This document shows positions 14,556 to 15,741 of a DNA stretch of 15,741 nucleotides, piece by piece. The notes under the pieces were generated by a model. It saw nothing but the letters and a program-made list of their open reading frames with translations, was not told the DNA's origin and ran no database searches. A program made the translations under genes and the position numbers. Where the stretch lies: positions 1 through 15,741 of the forward strand of contig CAMWRO010000036.1 of assembly GCA_947176615.1 (NCBI GenBank), given 5' to 3'. How positions within the stretch are numbered: position 1 is the first letter of the stretch; each line of letters begins with the position of its first letter. This DNA comes from an uncultured Porphyromonadaceae bacterium. GTDB lineage: Bacteria > Bacteroidota > Bacteroidia > Bacteroidales > Muribaculaceae.

Positions 14556-15410
14556 TTACATGATTTCTTCGGGAGTAAAGGTATCGGTAGCAATGACTTT
14601 GTCAGTGCCGTAAAGGACATATTCATAGCAGATTGAGTATCCGTATCGTAGCGGAACTGAGAGCGAGGGGTCGTCAGTATAGCCGTCATGAAGTGACCCG
14701 GCTGTCTCACGGTGGTTTGCGGCAACGTTTTCAGCCAAGTCGGCATAATCATCAGCCGCCCCGGGGAGTGACATGACATATGTGATTATGCGGGCAGCGT
14801 GGTCAGTGCGGATTTCGGCGATGTCAATTTCTTCGGAATTATCGGTTATGCCGTTTTTGCGGGCGAGATTGATCAGCAAGTCAACCTCGGTTTCGGGTGA
14901 GGCGAAAATGCTGTCAAGATACTCTTTGTTAGGGGTAATGGACGCGATGACTTTCTCGGTCGCGTCGGGAGTGCCTTTGGTGCCGATAGCAAGGACTACA
15001 AATGTCAATGGGGGTCGGGTAAAGGCATATATTTTACCTGAAACCTTTTCTCCCTCGGCCGTTCCGTCACAGTCGGCGACCAGAGTTTCCATTCCGGCAA
15101 CAGTGGCAGTGTGGGGTGTGTCGATGTTGAGACCCGGGATTGTGGTCGAGAAGTTTTCGTTAATCTGCATTGACAGGAGCGATTCGGCACTGTCCTGATA
15201 CAACGCTCCGAAAGTGACGATTACGTTGTTGCCGTCTATGCTTGAAATTGATACGGCCGAGATGATTTCGTTTTCTTCAGCGGGTTCGTCAAGATAGCCT
15301 GTCGGGGTATCGAGTGAAAACAGTTGGGTGTTGACATGGTGTGTGTTGTCACAAGCAGTCAGGAGCATCACCGACACAATGAGTAAAAAGGCTTTATTGA
15401 AAAAATTCAT
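14556..15410 (-). CDS. Lipoprotein, possibly DcrB/PsbP-like, first gene of the LytTR-caspase operon
   Basis: 284 residues. The lipoprotein signal peptide has a hydrophobic core at about 7-17 and lipobox LTAC with Cys20, followed by DNTHH. The mature part begins with FSLDTPTGYLDEP, then an alternating strand/helix pattern (ISAVSISSIDGN, VIVTFGAL, AESLLSMQINENF, TVAGMETLVADCDG, GKIYAFTRPPLTFVVLAIG, ATEKVIASI). This recalls the DcrB/PsbP fold, but the assignment is by pattern only. A more helical half follows (about 170-284) with no recognised motif. It is anchored in the outer or inner membrane facing the periplasm. As first gene of the operon with LytTR and an exported caspase-like protease, it could be a sensor or an inhibitor/partner of the protease; both are guesses. 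Confidence 0.75.
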   Translation of the reverse strand: MNFFNKAFLLIVSVMLLTACDNTHHVNTQLFSLDTPTGYLDEPAEENEIISAVSISSIDGNNVIVTFGALYQDSAESLLSMQINENFSTTIPGLNIDTPHTATVAGMETLVADCDGTAEGEKVSGKIYAFTRPPLTFVVLAIGTKGTPDATEKVIASITPNKEYLDSIFASPETEVDLLINLARKNGITDNSEEIDIAEIRTDHAARIITYVMSLPGAADDYADLAENVAANHRETAGSLHDGYTDDPSLSVPLRYGYSICYEYVLYGTDKVIATDTFTPEEIM

Positions 15411-15459
15411 GATTAAGCGGTTTTAACGATTGGTTTTGATTGGTTTAAATATCGGAAGG

Positions 15460-15493
15460 CAAATATACAAAAAGATTTGGATAGAAACACAAT
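15460..15493 (-). promoter_or_regulatory. Probable promoter of the lipoprotein-LytTR-caspase operon
   Basis: TATATTTG on the minus strand (15467-15460) fully matches the TAnnTTTG -7 box, followed by a leader of about 45 bases to ATG 15410. The -33 element is weak: TGTG (15491-15488) at 20 bases or ATTG (15493-15490) at 22 bases, neither exactly TTTG. A weak -33 box would fit a promoter that needs an activator, for which the LytTR protein is a candidate. Confidence 0.5.
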
Positions 15494-15562
15494 AATAGTT
15501 AAAATTTTAAACCGTTGCGGTGAACACAATCGCAATCGCGATGCCATGACAACCCCATCGGG

Positions 15563-15741
15563 TTATCGAGAGGGCAGCGGGAGATAGCGTGAGGTGGAGA
15601 CAACACGGCCCGAGCGGCTGACGGTTACATGTTTAGTCCCCGCGGGGTCGGTTTCAAGAGAGATGTCGCGGGGAAGGGTCGTTATCGGCAAGGAGCTTGT
15701 GACGGTCAGTGTCAGCTCGGTGGGAAGTATATCGATGTGGA
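15563..15741 (-). CDS. C-terminal end of an unknown gene running off the right edge
   Basis: The last 58 codons of a minus-strand gene end with TAA at 15565-15563. The first full codon in the window is at 15739. The frame is open to the edge and contains no ATG, so the start lies outside. The peptide begins with HIDILPTELTLTVTS, has beta-strand character, and ends in VSTSRYLPLPSR. A weak 5-bp hairpin (15551-15564) overlaps the stop codon. The pattern is compatible with the last strands of a DUF3857/transglutaminase-like periplasmic protein, but 58 residues are too few to claim this. Confidence 0.55.
   Translation of the reverse strand, partial: HIDILPTELTLTVTSSLPITTLPRDISLETDPAGTKHVTVSRSGRVVSTSRYLPLPSR

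Noticed and set aside
15529..15564. Two small hairpins (ATCGC/GCGAT at 15529-15542; AACCC/GGGTT at 15551-15564) as terminator of the right-edge gene
   Set aside because: Five-base stems without a T-run are too weak to call. They could occur by chance.

Overview
The window looks like a chromosomal segment from a Bacteroidales gut-type bacterium; a Muribaculaceae-like genome is my best guess. This rests on several signs. Promoters carry the Bacteroidetes pattern TTTG / TAnnTTTG (-33/-7). Leaders are A/T-rich and lack strong Shine-Dalgarno sequences. The window encodes choice-of-anchor-J/PKD surface proteins and an M6 metalloprotease that end in type-IX-secretion-like C-terminal domains. Base composition is moderate in G+C. 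No phage, transposon, CRISPR or RNA gene was recognised, and no gene-free stretch exceeds about 165 bases.

Left part (1-5990, + strand): the 3' end of a large multi-module surface protein (open at the left edge) is followed by an M6-family zinc metalloprotease. Both end in a beta-rich tail finishing in IKVVK / IKVLVK, so both are probably exported by the same route. A long hairpin separates them. A 26-bp-stem hairpin then separates the protease from the convergent minus-strand genes.

Middle (5991-10200, - strand): reading leftward from 10083 there is a periplasmic Sel1-repeat protein with its own promoter and a rho-independent terminator, then a small exported glucosaminidase-type peptidoglycan hydrolase whose promoter is almost on top of its start codon, then a three-helix membrane protein, then a ClC-family chloride transporter/channel with an altered pore and proton-path residues.

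Right part (10247-15467, - strand): two adjacent operons form the most interesting section. The first (15410 to 13376) encodes an outer lipoprotein, a stand-alone LytTR DNA-binding protein and an exported caspase-like (C14) protease with an intact His/Cys pair and an EF-hand-like loop. The second (13254 to 10247) has a near-consensus promoter. It encodes a Gly/Asn-rich low-complexity acidic protein, a zinc-ribbon + FHA protein and a membrane-anchored Ser/Thr kinase. The Sel1 gene follows with a promoter of the same 21-bp spacing. My inference is a phospho-signalling module: the kinase writes, the FHA protein reads, the low-complexity protein may be substrate or scaffold, and the caspase-like protease and Sel1 protein are possible envelope outputs. 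The cooperation between the two operons is inferred only from adjacency and shared orientation. A partial gene runs off the right edge on the minus strand.
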